This document shows positions 38,250-47,374 of a stretch of DNA of 64,000 nucleotides, piece by piece. Positions within the stretch are counted from its first letter, which is position 1. Every line of letters starts with the position of its first letter. The notes under the pieces are model-generated. The model saw only the letters and a list, made by a program, of their open reading frames with translations. It ran no database searches and was not told the DNA's origin. The stretch covers positions 2,232,001-2,296,000 of the forward strand of contig NZ_CP109199.1 in assembly GCF_036250065.1 (NCBI RefSeq). Direction: 5' to 3'. The position numbers and the translations under genes are program-made. This DNA comes from Micromonospora sp. NBC_01699 (GTDB taxonomy: Bacteria > Actinomycetota > Actinomycetes > Mycobacteriales > Micromonosporaceae).

Positions 38250-38540
38250 ATGACCCAGATGTTGGAAATGCCGCGCGTACAGGACTGCTCGGTTACCGGC
38301 TGCGGCTACAACCACGACGGCTGCCATGCCTTCGCGATCACGATCGGTCTCGGCAACTCCCAGTGCGACACGTTCTTCGACAGCGCGGACAAGGGCGGCC
38401 TCGACACCGCCAGCGCCCAGGTGGGCGCGTGCAAGCGGACCGAGTGCCGGCACAACGAGGGCCTCGAATGTCACGCCTCGGCGATCACCGTTGCACCGGG
38501 ACTCGACGCCGCCGACTGCCAGACCTTCACGATGGCCTGA
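38250..38540 (+). CDS. DUF1540 protein with duplicated Cys motif
   Basis: A 96-aa small protein made of two DUF1540 repeats: CSVTGCGYNHDGCHAFAITI and CKRTECRHNEGLECHASAIT, each followed by a further Cys (QCDTFF, DCQTFT). The regular C-x3-C-x5/6-C spacing suggests metal binding, but the function is unknown. GGAGAGG precedes the ATG. It lies between the NACHT gene and hrpA, with an iron-box-like sequence upstream. Confidence 0.8.
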   Translation: MTQMLEMPRVQDCSVTGCGYNHDGCHAFAITIGLGNSQCDTFFDSADKGGLDTASAQVGACKRTECRHNEGLECHASAITVAPGLDAADCQTFTMA

Positions 38541-38561
38541 CCCACGGCCCGACAAGCGCCG

Positions 38562-41500
38562 TCAGCGGCCCTCGGCCAGGTCCATCGCCCGGTAGATCCG
38601 CTGTTCCGAGACCGGGTACGGGGTGCCGAGCGCCTGGGCGAACACGTTCACCCGCAACTCCTCGATCAGCCAGCGGATCTGCCGTACGGCGTCGTCGTTG
38701 CGGCGGCCCGGTGGCAGGTTGGCCAGCAGTTGGTCGTACTCCTGCTGGACCTGGGTGATCCGGGCCAACTGGTTGCGGTCGCGTACGGGATCCTGCGGCA
38801 GCCGGTCGAGTCGCCGTTCGACAGCGGTCAGGTAGCGGGGCAGGTCGGCCAGCCGGGCATAGCCGGTCTCGGTGACGAAGCCCCGGTGCACCAGGGCGGA
38901 GAGCTGGGCCCGGATGTCGGCCAGTGCCGCCACCAGGGTCAGGCTCGTGGTCCGACCGAGCCGCTGCTCCACCGCGTACGCCGCGCTCAACGCCCGCTGC
39001 ACGCGGCCGACGACCTCGACCACGGTGTCGACCAGGTCGGCCCGGACCTTGTCGCGCAGCGCGGCGAAGCCCTCGGCGTCCCACGCCGGCCCGCCCGCGT
39101 CCGCGATCAGTTTGTCGATCGCCGCCCCGGCCGCGTCGTCGAGCAGGTCGAGTACGTTGCGGTGCGGGTTTCGGCTCAGCGCCAGTTTCGCCTCGTTGCT
39201 CAGCCGACCCTGGAGGAACTTCACCGGGGAGGCGACGGTGAGCCGCAACAGCCGGCGGGTGCCCGCCCACATCGCCTGCTGCGCCTCGGCCTCGGAGTCG
39301 AAGACCCGTACGCCGACGGTTTCGCCCTCGTCCACGAGTGCCGGATAGGCGCTCACCCGGTAACCGGCCCGGACCTGCTCGATCGCGCGGGGCAGGGTGC
39401 CGATGCTCCACTCTCGCAGCCCGCGCCGTTCCAACTCGGGCGCGGCGGCGGCGACCGTCTGGCGTACCTCGGTCTTGAGTTGGCGTTGCAGCGCGGGCAG
39501 GTCCCGGCCCTGGGCGACCGCCTTGTTGTTGTCGTCCAGCACCCGGAAGTTGACCCGCAGGTGGGCGGGCAGCTTCTCCACGTCCCACGATTCGCGGGGC
39601 ACGGTCACCCCGGTCATCCGGCGCAGTTCGCGGGTGAGCGCGTCGACCAGCGACTCCGGTCCGGGTTTGATCGCGGCGAGCACGGCCCGCGCATAGTCGG
39701 GCACCGGGACGAAGTTCCGGCGTACGGCCTTCGGCAGTGATCGGATCAGCGCGATCACCACCTCTTCCCGCAGCCCCGGCACCTGCCAGTCGAAGCTTTC
39801 CGCCGGCACCTGGTTGAGCATCGGCAGCGGGATGTCGACGGTGACCCCGTCGGCGGTCGTGCCCGGCTCGAAGCGGTACGTCAACGGCAGCGCCAGTCCG
39901 CCCGAGTGCCACTCGTCCGGGTAGTCGGTCGCGGCGACGCCGGCGCGACCGTTGTTGATCAGCATGTTGCGGTCGAAGGTGAGCAGTTCCGGCTGTTCCC
40001 GCCGGGCCCGTTTCCACCAGCTGTCGAAGTGCCGGCCGGAGACCACCTCGGCCGGGATGCGCTGCTGGTAGAAGTCGAACAGGGTCTCGTCGTCGACCAG
40101 GATGTCCCGCCGCCGGACCCGGTTCTCCAACTCCTCGACCTCGCCGAGCAGTTCCCGGTTGGCGTGGAAGAACGTGTGCGGGGTCTGCCAGTCGCCCTCC
40201 ACCAGGGCGTGCCGGATGAACAGTTCGCGGGACAGTTCCGGGTCGATCCGCCCGAAGTTGACCTTGCGGTTGGTGACCAGCGGGATGCCGTACAGGGTGA
40301 CCTTCTCCTGGGCCACCACGGCCGCCTGCTTCTTTTCCCAGTGCGGCTCGCTGTAGGTGCGTTTCACCAGGTGCTGGGCCAGTGCCTCGACCCACTCCGG
40401 TTCGACCTTGGCCGCCACCCGGCCCCAGAGGCGGGAGGTCTCCACGAGTTCGGCGGCCATCACCCACAGTGGGGGACGGCGGGCCAGCGCAGAGCCGGGG
40501 AAGATGGCGAACTTCGCGCCCCGGGCGCCGATGTACTCGCTGCCGCGTCTGCCGCCGCCCGAGCCGGCCGCCGCGTCCTTCGCCGAACCCTGGATGTCCT
40601 TGACGCCGACGTGGGAGAGCAGGCCGGCGAGCAGCGACTGATGGATCCGCCGGGGATCGACGATGACCACGGTGTCGTCCCCGTCCGGCGCCGGCTCGGC
40701 GGACCGCGCCGGCTCGACCTCGCGCCCGGTTGTCGCGGCCGGCTCGGCGCCGCCCCGGTCCCGGCGGTCGCGGCCCGGTCGCTGTCCGCGCGGGTTGCCG
40801 CCATCCAGCGTACGGGCGACCTGGCGGAGCTGGCTGAAGATGTCCTGCCACTCGCGTACCCGAAGGTAGTTGAGGTATTCGGCCCGGCACATCCGGCGGA
40901 ACGCGCTGGAGGACAGCTCGCGCTGCTGTTCGCGCAGGTAGCGCCAGAGGTTGAGCAGGGTGATGAAGTCCGACTCCGGGTCGGCGAAGCGGGCGTGCGA
41001 CTGGTCCGCCTGCGCCTGCTTCTCGACCGGTCGCTCCCGTGGGTCCTGGATGGACAGCGCGGCGGCGATCACCATGACGTCCTCGGCGCAGCCGTTGGTC
41101 TCGCCCTCCAACACCATCCTGGCCAACCTCGGATCGACCGGGAGTTGGGCCAGCTTGCGGCCGAGCGGGGTGAGTCGGCGGTTCAGGTCGGTCTCGGCCG
41201 GGTCCAGCGCACCCAACTCGTGCAGCAGATTGACCCCGTCGGCGATGTTGCGCCGGTCCGGCGGGTCGATGAACGGGAACGCGGCGATGTCGCCGAGCCC
41301 GATCGCGGTCATCTGGAGGATGACCGAGGCGAGGTTGGTCCGCAGGATCTCCGGTTCGGTGAACTCGGGCCGGCTGAGGAAGTCCGACTCGTCGTAGAGC
41401 CGGATACAGATCCCGTCCGACGTACGCCCGCAGCGGCCCTTGCGCTGGTTGGCCGACGCCTGCGACACCGCCTCGATCGGCAGCCGCTGCACCTTGAGTC

Positions 41501-42734
41501 GGTGGCTGTAGCGGGAGATCCTGGCCGTACCGGGGTCGATCACGTACTTGATGCCGGGCACCGTCAGCGAGGTCTCGGCCACGTTGGTGGCCAGCACCAC
41601 CCGACGATTGGCGTGCGACTGGAAGACCCGGTGCTGTTCGGCGGTGGAGAGCCGGGCGTAGAGCGGCAGGATCTCGGTGCCGCGCAGCCGGGGTTTGCCC
41701 TGGACCAGCCGGCCCAGGGCGTCGGCGGTGTCCCGGATCTCCCGTTCGCCGCTGAGGAAGACCAGGATGTCGCCCGGCCCCTCGGCGGCCAGTTCCTCGA
41801 CCGCGTCGCCGATCGCCTGGACCTGGTCGCGTACGTTCTCGCCGTCCTCGGTCTCCTCCTCGGCGACCTCGACCAGCGGCCGATAGCGCATCTCGACCGG
41901 GTACGTCCGCCCGGACACCTCCACCACCGGCGGCACCCCGCTGCCGTCGCCGTTTCCGTCCCCGTTTCCGCCGCCGCCGGCCTCGCCCGTCAGGTTGCCG
42001 AAGTGCCGGGCGAAGCGGTGCGGGTCGATCGTCGCCGAGGTGATGATCACCTTCAGGTCGGGTCGGCGGGGGAGCAGCTGCCGCAGGTAACCGAGGATGA
42101 AGTCGATGTTCAGGCTGCGCTCGTGCGCCTCGTCGATGATCAGCGTGTCGTACTGGTGCAGCATCCGGTCCTGCTGCAACTCGGCCAGCAGGATGCCGTC
42201 GGTCATCAGCTTGATCAGGCTCCGGTCGCTCACCTGGTCGGTGAAACGCACCTTGTAACCGACCGCCCCACCCAGTTCGGTGCCGAGCTCCTCGGCGATC
42301 CGGTCGGCCACCGTACGGGCGGCCAGCCGGCGCGGCTGGGTGTGCCCGATCAGCCCCCGTACGCCCCGCCCCAGCTCCAGGCAGATCTTCGGAATCTGGG
42401 TGGTCTTGCCGGAGCCGGTCTCGCCCGCGACGATCACCACCTGGTGGTCCCGGATCGCCGCCGCGATGTCGTCCCGCTTCTCGCTCACCGGCAGCTCGGC
42501 CGGGTACGTGATCACGGGTACGGCGGCCCGTCGCCGGGCCAGCCGCTCCTGCGCGCCGGCCAGCTCGGCGATCAGTTCCTCGCCGGCCAGCTCCCGCTTG
42601 AGCGGGTCCCGGATCCGGCGTATGCCGTCTAGTCGGCGCTGGATGCGGCGCTGGTCGCGGAAGATCAGTTCGGGCAGGCGGGCCTGCACCTCGCGGATCG
42701 GATCGGGCAGCGCGCGGGCGGATGGTGTCTGCAT
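38562..42734 (-). CDS. hrpA: ATP-dependent RNA helicase HrpA (DEAH box)
   Basis: A 1390-aa DEAH-box helicase. Walker A is GETGSGKTTQ at about residue 104, and the DEAH box is TLIIDEAHERSLN at about 197. SATIDPHRFARHFG and the SLTVPGIKYVIDPG / QRKGRCGRTSDGICIRLY motifs (V and VI) follow, then HA2/OB-fold segments and the long HrpA-specific C-terminal region (about 700-1390). In bacteria HrpA resolves stalled ribosome or mRNA structures. The ATG at 42734 is used; TATCCT ten bases before it could be a promoter hexamer. Sequence upstream in frame to 42974 is not coding-like. Confidence 0.95.
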   Translation of the reverse strand: MQTPSARALPDPIREVQARLPELIFRDQRRIQRRLDGIRRIRDPLKRELAGEELIAELAGAQERLARRRAAVPVITYPAELPVSEKRDDIAAAIRDHQVVIVAGETGSGKTTQIPKICLELGRGVRGLIGHTQPRRLAARTVADRIAEELGTELGGAVGYKVRFTDQVSDRSLIKLMTDGILLAELQQDRMLHQYDTLIIDEAHERSLNIDFILGYLRQLLPRRPDLKVIITSATIDPHRFARHFGNLTGEAGGGGNGDGNGDGSGVPPVVEVSGRTYPVEMRYRPLVEVAEEETEDGENVRDQVQAIGDAVEELAAEGPGDILVFLSGEREIRDTADALGRLVQGKPRLRGTEILPLYARLSTAEQHRVFQSHANRRVVLATNVAETSLTVPGIKYVIDPGTARISRYSHRLKVQRLPIEAVSQASANQRKGRCGRTSDGICIRLYDESDFLSRPEFTEPEILRTNLASVILQMTAIGLGDIAAFPFIDPPDRRNIADGVNLLHELGALDPAETDLNRRLTPLGRKLAQLPVDPRLARMVLEGETNGCAEDVMVIAAALSIQDPRERPVEKQAQADQSHARFADPESDFITLLNLWRYLREQQRELSSSAFRRMCRAEYLNYLRVREWQDIFSQLRQVARTLDGGNPRGQRPGRDRRDRGGAEPAATTGREVEPARSAEPAPDGDDTVVIVDPRRIHQSLLAGLLSHVGVKDIQGSAKDAAAGSGGGRRGSEYIGARGAKFAIFPGSALARRPPLWVMAAELVETSRLWGRVAAKVEPEWVEALAQHLVKRTYSEPHWEKKQAAVVAQEKVTLYGIPLVTNRKVNFGRIDPELSRELFIRHALVEGDWQTPHTFFHANRELLGEVEELENRVRRRDILVDDETLFDFYQQRIPAEVVSGRHFDSWWKRARREQPELLTFDRNMLINNGRAGVAATDYPDEWHSGGLALPLTYRFEPGTTADGVTVDIPLPMLNQVPAESFDWQVPGLREEVVIALIRSLPKAVRRNFVPVPDYARAVLAAIKPGPESLVDALTRELRRMTGVTVPRESWDVEKLPAHLRVNFRVLDDNNKAVAQGRDLPALQRQLKTEVRQTVAAAAPELERRGLREWSIGTLPRAIEQVRAGYRVSAYPALVDEGETVGVRVFDSEAEAQQAMWAGTRRLLRLTVASPVKFLQGRLSNEAKLALSRNPHRNVLDLLDDAAGAAIDKLIADAGGPAWDAEGFAALRDKVRADLVDTVVEVVGRVQRALSAAYAVEQRLGRTTSLTLVAALADIRAQLSALVHRGFVTETGYARLADLPRYLTAVERRLDRLPQDPVRDRNQLARITQVQQEYDQLLANLPPGRRNDDAVRQIRWLIEELRVNVFAQALGTPYPVSEQRIYRAMDLAEGR

Positions 42735-42796
42735 GTCGTCGCCAAGGATAGGCAGCGTCGCCGACGAGCGCCCGCGGTTATCCCCCGTCGCCGAAA

Positions 42797-43159
42797 TCAC
42801 TCGCCCGACGGGCCGGGTTCGAGCAGCGACGGCGGCAACGCCACGTTGCCGAACCGGACGTTGCCCGGCGGCGTACCCCAGATCAGCACCTCGACCGAGA
42901 GCTGCCCGGCCCGTACCGCCGGGTCGTTGTCGTAGAGCCGTCCGGCCAGCTCCGGCTCGCCGACGAACACGCACAGCTCACCGCCGTCCGAACCGTCCGG
43001 CCCGACCAGCGGACCGGCGGCGATCACGTGCCCCTGCTCGACCAGGCCCTCCTGGTGGGCCCGGTGGGCATCCCACAGCCGGGTCAGGGCCGCCACCGGC
43101 AGCTCCGGCGGAGCGGTCGGTCGGCGTACCAGGACCACCGTGTGGTGCTCGAAGCGCAT
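42797..43159 (-). CDS. YCII-related domain protein
   Basis: A 120-aa single-domain protein of the YciI/YCII family (dimeric ferredoxin-like fold). Family features are VVLVRR near the start, WDAHRAHQEGLVEQGHVIAAGPLVG in the middle and LSVEVLIWG near the end. The role is unknown; related enzymes act on small chlorinated or carbonyl compounds. TAGCCT lies six bases before the ATG, and GGAGG partly overlaps that spacer. It lies between hrpA and the iron operon. Confidence 0.8.
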   Translation of the reverse strand: MRFEHHTVVLVRRPTAPPELPVAALTRLWDAHRAHQEGLVEQGHVIAAGPLVGPDGSDGGELCVFVGEPELAGRLYDNDPAVRAGQLSVEVLIWGTPPGNVRFGNVALPPSLLEPGPSGE

Positions 43160-43236
43160 GCCTCCAGGCTAGGGCGCCCGGGGCGGCCGGCGGTGAGATC
43201 GGTCATCTCTTGTTAGGCCGGGGACCGACCGGATCC

Positions 43237-43255
43237 TAAGGTAAGGCGATCCTAA
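43237..43255. promoter_or_regulatory. DtxR/IdeR-type iron box
   Basis: TAAGGTAAGGCGATCCTAA matches the consensus TTAGGTTAGGCTAACCTAA in 15 of 19 positions. It lies 20 bp before the first gene of the siderophore-uptake operon, as expected for iron repression. Confidence 0.8.
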
Positions 43256-43274
43256 GCAGGGGAGGTGAGGACAG

Positions 43275-44321
43275 GTGCAGGACGTTGCGGAACGACCGCG
43301 GGTGGCGCAGACGCCGTCCCGCCGGTCCGGGCTGCCCCGGACCACCGTCGTGTTCGGAGCGCTGATCCTGCTCGGCCTGATGGTGCTGGCCAGCCTGGCC
43401 CTCGGCAGCAAACCACTCGCACCGGCACAGGTCTGGCACGCCCTGTTCGACCCGGACGGGGGAGAGGCCAGCAGCATCGTCAACGACCTGCGCATCCCCC
43501 GTACGGTGCTCGGGCTGGCCGTCGGCGTGGCCCTCGCCGTCGCCGGGACGCTGCTCCAGGCACTCACCCGCAACCCGCTCGCCGAGCCGCGCATCCTCGG
43601 CATCAGCGCCGGCGCGTCGCTCGGCGTGGTCACCGCCATCGCCGCGTTCGGCGTCAGCACCCTCAACGGGTACGTCTGGTTCGGCATCGTCGGGGCGTTC
43701 CTCGCCGGCCTGCTCGTCTTCGCCGTCGCCAGCCGAACCCGCGACGGCGCCAGCCCGGTCACCCTCGCCCTGGTCGGAGCCGCCCTCGACGCCAGCCTCG
43801 GCGCGATCACCATCGGTCTGCTCACCGTCGACGCCCGCACCTTCGAGGAGTACCGGTTCTGGGTGGTCGGCGGGCTGGCCGGACGCGACGTCGACGTCAC
43901 CACCCAGGTCATCCCGTTCATCCTCGCCGGCCTGCTGCTCGCCGCGATGGTCACCCGAGGGCTCGACGCGCTAGCCCTCGGCGACGACGTCGCCCGCGGC
44001 CTCGGCAACCGGGTCGGGCTGATCCGGATCGGCGGGGGAGCGGCGGCGGTGCTGCTCACCGGCGCCGGAGTCGCCGCCGCCGGCCCGATCGCCTTCGTCG
44101 GACTCGCCGTACCCCACCTGGCCCGCGCACTCGTCGGCGCCGACCAACGCTGGACGCTGGCCGTCTCGGTGCTACTCGGCCCCGCGCTGCTGCTCGCCGC
44201 CGACATCGTCGGCCGGCTGATCGCCCCGCCCGGCGAAATCCCCGCCGGCATCGTCACCGCCCTGATCGGCGCACCGCTGCTGATCCTGCTGGTCCGCCGG
44301 GCGCGGGTGGTAACCGCATGA
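43275..44321 (+). CDS. FecCD-family iron-siderophore ABC permease, first subunit
   Basis: A 348-aa membrane protein with about nine to ten helices, first of two permease subunits. Family motifs are RIPRTVLGLAVGVALAVAGTLLQ and NPLAEPRILGISAGASLGVV near the start, and PHLARALVG and GEIPAGIVTALIGAPLLILLV near the end. It forms the channel for a ferric-siderophore importer. The GTG start follows GGGGAGG. It is the first gene of the operon under the iron box and ends with an ATGA overlap with the next. Confidence 0.93.
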   Translation: MQDVAERPRVAQTPSRRSGLPRTTVVFGALILLGLMVLASLALGSKPLAPAQVWHALFDPDGGEASSIVNDLRIPRTVLGLAVGVALAVAGTLLQALTRNPLAEPRILGISAGASLGVVTAIAAFGVSTLNGYVWFGIVGAFLAGLLVFAVASRTRDGASPVTLALVGAALDASLGAITIGLLTVDARTFEEYRFWVVGGLAGRDVDVTTQVIPFILAGLLLAAMVTRGLDALALGDDVARGLGNRVGLIRIGGGAAAVLLTGAGVAAAGPIAFVGLAVPHLARALVGADQRWTLAVSVLLGPALLLAADIVGRLIAPPGEIPAGIVTALIGAPLLILLVRRARVVTA

Positions 44322-45406
44322 GCGCCCCCGCCACCGTTGCCCCCGTTCGGGACGCGGACCTGCTGCCCGGTCGTTCCCTGCTGCACCTCGGCCGGATCAG
44401 CCTGCTCGTCCGGCGCCGCTCGGTCCTGGTCGCGGCGGCGCTCCTGCTCCTGCTCGCCGGTGCCATGGTGCTCAGCCTCTCGCTCGGCACCCCGTACGTC
44501 GCCCCGGTCGACGTACTGCACTCGCTGGGCAACCTCGGCGCCCCGTACGGCACCGGCACCCCGTACGACGTGGTCGTGAACCGGCTCCGGCTGCCCCGGG
44601 TGGTGCTCGCGGTCGCCGTCGGCGCGGCCTTCGGCATCGCCGGCACCCTGATCCAGAGCGTCGCCCGCAACCCGCTCGCCAGCCCCGACGTCATCGGCAT
44701 CACCCAGGGCGCCGGCCTGGTCGCCACCATCGCGCTGACCACCGGCGCCTCCGCCGCGATCATCGCCCCGAGCGCGCTCGCCGGTGGCCTGGTCGCGGCC
44801 GGGGCGGTGTTCGCCCTCGGCGCCCGGCACGGACTGGCCGCCCAGCGGTTCGTCCTGGCCGGCGTCGCCGTCGCCATCGCGCTGCGCGCCGTCACCGAGG
44901 TCGTCATGCTCTCCGCCGACCCGATCGACGGCCAACGGGCCCAGATCTGGCTGGTCGGCACCCTGGCCGGCAAGGGCTGGACCGAGGCGACCTGGATCGC
45001 GATCACCCTCGCGCTGCTGCTGCCGGCACTGGTGTGGGCCGGCTGGGCACTGCACACCAGCGCCCTGGACGACGACACCGCCCGAGGGCTCGGACTGCGC
45101 CCGACCGCCCGACGGTTCGGCCTGGCCGGTGTCGGCGTACTCGCCGCGGCGATGGTCACCGCCCAGGTCGGCGCGGTCGACTTCGTCGCCCTCGTCGCAC
45201 CCCAGGTGGCCCGGCGGCTGGTCCGCGCCGAACGGCCACCACTGCTCTGCGCCGCGCTGGTCGGGGCCCTGCTGGTGGTGCTCGCCGACCTCGCCGGGCG
45301 GCGCCTGTTCGCACCGACGCAACTGCCCGCCGGCGTACTCACCGCGGCCATCGGCGGGCCGTACCTGCTGTTCCTGCTCGTTCGCGGCCGCCGGAGGAAT
45401 TCGTGA
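44318..45406 (+). CDS. FecCD-family iron-siderophore ABC permease, second subunit
   Basis: A 362-aa paralogous permease subunit. It has RLPRVVLAVAVGAAFGIAGTLIQ and NPLASPDVIGITQGAGLVA, then the C-terminal APQVARRLVRAERPPLL and LPAGVLTAAIGGPYLLFLL. The ATG overlaps the preceding stop by four bases, and the TGA stop shares one base with the ATPase ATG. It pairs with the upstream subunit as a heterodimer. Confidence 0.93.
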   Translation: MSAPATVAPVRDADLLPGRSLLHLGRISLLVRRRSVLVAAALLLLLAGAMVLSLSLGTPYVAPVDVLHSLGNLGAPYGTGTPYDVVVNRLRLPRVVLAVAVGAAFGIAGTLIQSVARNPLASPDVIGITQGAGLVATIALTTGASAAIIAPSALAGGLVAAGAVFALGARHGLAAQRFVLAGVAVAIALRAVTEVVMLSADPIDGQRAQIWLVGTLAGKGWTEATWIAITLALLLPALVWAGWALHTSALDDDTARGLGLRPTARRFGLAGVGVLAAAMVTAQVGAVDFVALVAPQVARRLVRAERPPLLCAALVGALLVVLADLAGRRLFAPTQLPAGVLTAAIGGPYLLFLLVRGRRRNS

Positions 45407-46293
45407 TGCTGTCCACCCGTGAACTCGTCGCCGGCTACGACGAGCGGACCGTGCTCGACCGGCTCGACCTCGACCTGCCGGCCGACGCCTTCACCGTCAT
45501 CGTCGGCCCGAACGCCTGCGGCAAGTCCACCCTGCTGCGCACCATGGCCCGGCTGCTCACCCCGCGCGCCGGCACCGTCCTGCTGGACGGCACCGCCATC
45601 CGGGAACTGCCCACCCGCGAGGTGGCCCGGCGGCTCGGCGTACTGCCGCAGAGCCCGCTGGTGCCCGAGGGGGTGACCGTCGCCGACCTGGTCGGCCGGG
45701 GCCGGCAGCCGCACCAGAGCTGGTGGCGGCAGTGGTCGACGCAGGACGCCGAGGCCGTACGCGAGGCGATGCGGCTCGCCGCCGTCGACTCACTGGCCGA
45801 CCGTGCGGTCGACACCCTCTCCGGTGGCCAGCGGCAGCGGGTCTGGATCGCGATGACCCTGGCCCAGCAGACCGACGCGCTGCTGCTCGACGAACCGACC
45901 ACCTTCCTCGACCTGGCCCACCAGGTGGAGATCCTGGACCTGCTACACCGCCTGCGGGTCGAGCGCGGCCGGACCGTCGTCGCCGTCCTGCACGACCTCA
46001 ACCAGGCGGCCAGGTACGCCGACCACCTCGTCGCCATGCGCGCCGGTGCGGTCGTCGCCGCCGGTCCACCACGGCAGATTCTCACCGCCGACCTGGTCCG
46101 CGACGTCTTCGGACTCGACTGCGTGGTCGTGCCCTGCCCGGTGAGCGGTGCGCCACTGGTGATCCCCGCCCTCACCACCCCGTCCCCAGCGGGTACGGCA
46201 CCCGCCGTACCCGTCGAAGTTGAACCGAAAGGAACACCATGCGCCGTCCCGCCGCCACCCTCGCCGCGGTCCTCGCCCTCGGTGTCGGCCTGA
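45406..46293 (+). CDS. Iron-siderophore ABC transporter ATP-binding protein
   Basis: A 295-aa ATPase of the FecE type. Walker A VGPNACGKSTLL, Q-loop in GVLPQSPL, signature LSGGQRQRVWIAMTL, Walker B DALLLDEPTTFLD and H-loop VLHDLNQAARY are intact. GGAGGA precedes the ATG by seven bases. The reading frame ends with an unusual Pro/Ser-rich tail that overlaps the first 55 bases of the lipoprotein gene; the normal family end is around the PVSGAPLVIP segment. Confidence 0.94.
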   Translation: MLSTRELVAGYDERTVLDRLDLDLPADAFTVIVGPNACGKSTLLRTMARLLTPRAGTVLLDGTAIRELPTREVARRLGVLPQSPLVPEGVTVADLVGRGRQPHQSWWRQWSTQDAEAVREAMRLAAVDSLADRAVDTLSGGQRQRVWIAMTLAQQTDALLLDEPTTFLDLAHQVEILDLLHRLRVERGRTVVAVLHDLNQAARYADHLVAMRAGAVVAAGPPRQILTADLVRDVFGLDCVVVPCPVSGAPLVIPALTTPSPAGTAPAVPVEVEPKGTPCAVPPPPSPRSSPSVSA

Positions 46294-47183
46294 CCGGATG
46301 CGCCAAGAGCGACCCGGTGGCCAGCGCGAACGAGGCGCAGACCCACCCGGTCGTGCACGCCATGGGCACCACCGAGGTCCCGGTCCACCCCCAGCGGGTA
46401 GTGGTGCTCGACACCGACAAGATCGACAGCGCGTTGTCGCTCGGCATCGTCCCGGTCGGCGCCGCCCGTGCCGGCGAGTCGGGCGGCTTCCCGACCTACC
46501 TCGGCGACAAGGTCAGCTCGATCAAGGATGTCGGGGTGCTCAACGAGCCCGACCTCGAAGCCATCACCGCGCTCAAGCCGGACCTGATCCTGGGCAGCAA
46601 GTTCCGCCAGGAGAAGTTCTACGACGAACTCAACGCCATCGCCCCGACCGTGTTCACCGAGAAGGTGGGCATCACCTGGAAGGAGAACTTTCTCCTCGAC
46701 GGCCAGGCGCTCGGCAAGGAGCAGGAAGCCAAGGACCTGATGGCCGGCTACGAGAAGCGGGCCAAGGAGGTCGGCACCACAATCGGTGACCCGGCGGCGA
46801 AGAAGATCTCCATCGTCCGCTTCATGCCGACCGAGATCCGGGTGTACGGGCCCGAGTCGTTCTCCGGCATCGTCCTCGGTGACGTCGGCCTCGGCCGTAC
46901 CGAGCGGCAGTTGCTGGCGAACAAGGACGACAAGCGGTTCGACAAGGTCAGCCCGGAACGGATCAGCGAGGTCGACGGCGACGTCATCTTCGTGTCCGCG
47001 TACGGTGAGAAGGCCGTCGTGCAGCAGACAACCGTCACCGGCGGCAACCTCTGGCGCAACCTCTCCGCGGTCAAGGCCGGCAAGGCGTACACCGTCGCCG
47101 ACGAAACCTGGATGACCGGCATCGGCGTCACCGCCGCCGGCAAGATCCTCGACGACCTCGAAAAGTACCTTCCCACCGCCTGA
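46239..47183 (+). CDS. Iron-siderophore-binding lipoprotein
   Basis: A 314-aa binding lipoprotein of the FecB/FhuD family. The signal LAAVLALGVGLTGC ends in a lipobox Cys. The binding part has VPVHPQRVVVLDTDKIDSAL and VGVLNEPDLEAITALKPDLIL. The C-terminal KAGKAYTVADETWMTGIGVTAAGKILDDL is typical. AAAGGA precedes the ATG. It is the last gene of the iron operon. The specific siderophore cannot be told. Confidence 0.93.
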   Translation: MRRPAATLAAVLALGVGLTGCAKSDPVASANEAQTHPVVHAMGTTEVPVHPQRVVVLDTDKIDSALSLGIVPVGAARAGESGGFPTYLGDKVSSIKDVGVLNEPDLEAITALKPDLILGSKFRQEKFYDELNAIAPTVFTEKVGITWKENFLLDGQALGKEQEAKDLMAGYEKRAKEVGTTIGDPAAKKISIVRFMPTEIRVYGPESFSGIVLGDVGLGRTERQLLANKDDKRFDKVSPERISEVDGDVIFVSAYGEKAVVQQTTVTGGNLWRNLSAVKAGKAYTVADETWMTGIGVTAAGKILDDLEKYLPTA

Positions 47184-47184
47184 T

Positions 47185-47225
47185 CCTCCCCCTCCCCCTC
47201 CCCCTCCCCCTCCCCCTCCCCCTCC
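47185..47225. repeat. Hexanucleotide CCTCCC tandem repeat
   Basis: Six perfect copies (47185-47220) and a 5-base partial copy lie just after the iron operon. This is a pure polypyrimidine tract, and such tracts change copy number by slippage. Confidence 0.9.
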
Positions 47226-47248
47226 GCGCTTCGCGCGCCCCAAGATCC

Positions 47249-47312
47249 GCACTAATGTAGAGAATGAGTGGTTATCCGGGCCCGGATAACCACTCATTCT
47301 CTACATTAGTGC
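47249..47312. repeat. 64-bp perfect palindrome, left of the AbiEi/DUF559-like gene
   Basis: Two 32-base arms meet without a spacer at CCGGGCCCGG. Each arm contains the sequences GTAGAGAATGAGTGG and TTATCC. It is followed closely by the small open-frame start and lies between the iron operon and the gene at 47375. It is related to 48294-48344. Confidence 0.95.
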
Positions 47313-47374
47313 CCTGCGGAGCGGGTTATCCACAGGGGGTTTTGGGGCGGGGGTGGGTGGGGGAGGGTGGGGGG

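Noticed and set aside
39906-42632. 908-codon open frame opposite hrpA
   Set aside because: Antisense shadow of a recognised helicase; no motif of its own and amino acid use typical of such shadows.
45435-47297. 620-codon minus-strand frame across the iron operon
   Set aside because: Opposite three well-supported transporter genes and includes a poly-Gly run from the CCTCCC tract; not a real gene.
47249-47312. 64-bp palindrome as intrinsic terminator of the iron operon
   Set aside because: There is no T-run on either side and the zero-length centre is unusual for terminators; the matching repeat on the far side of the next gene suggests a repeat family instead.
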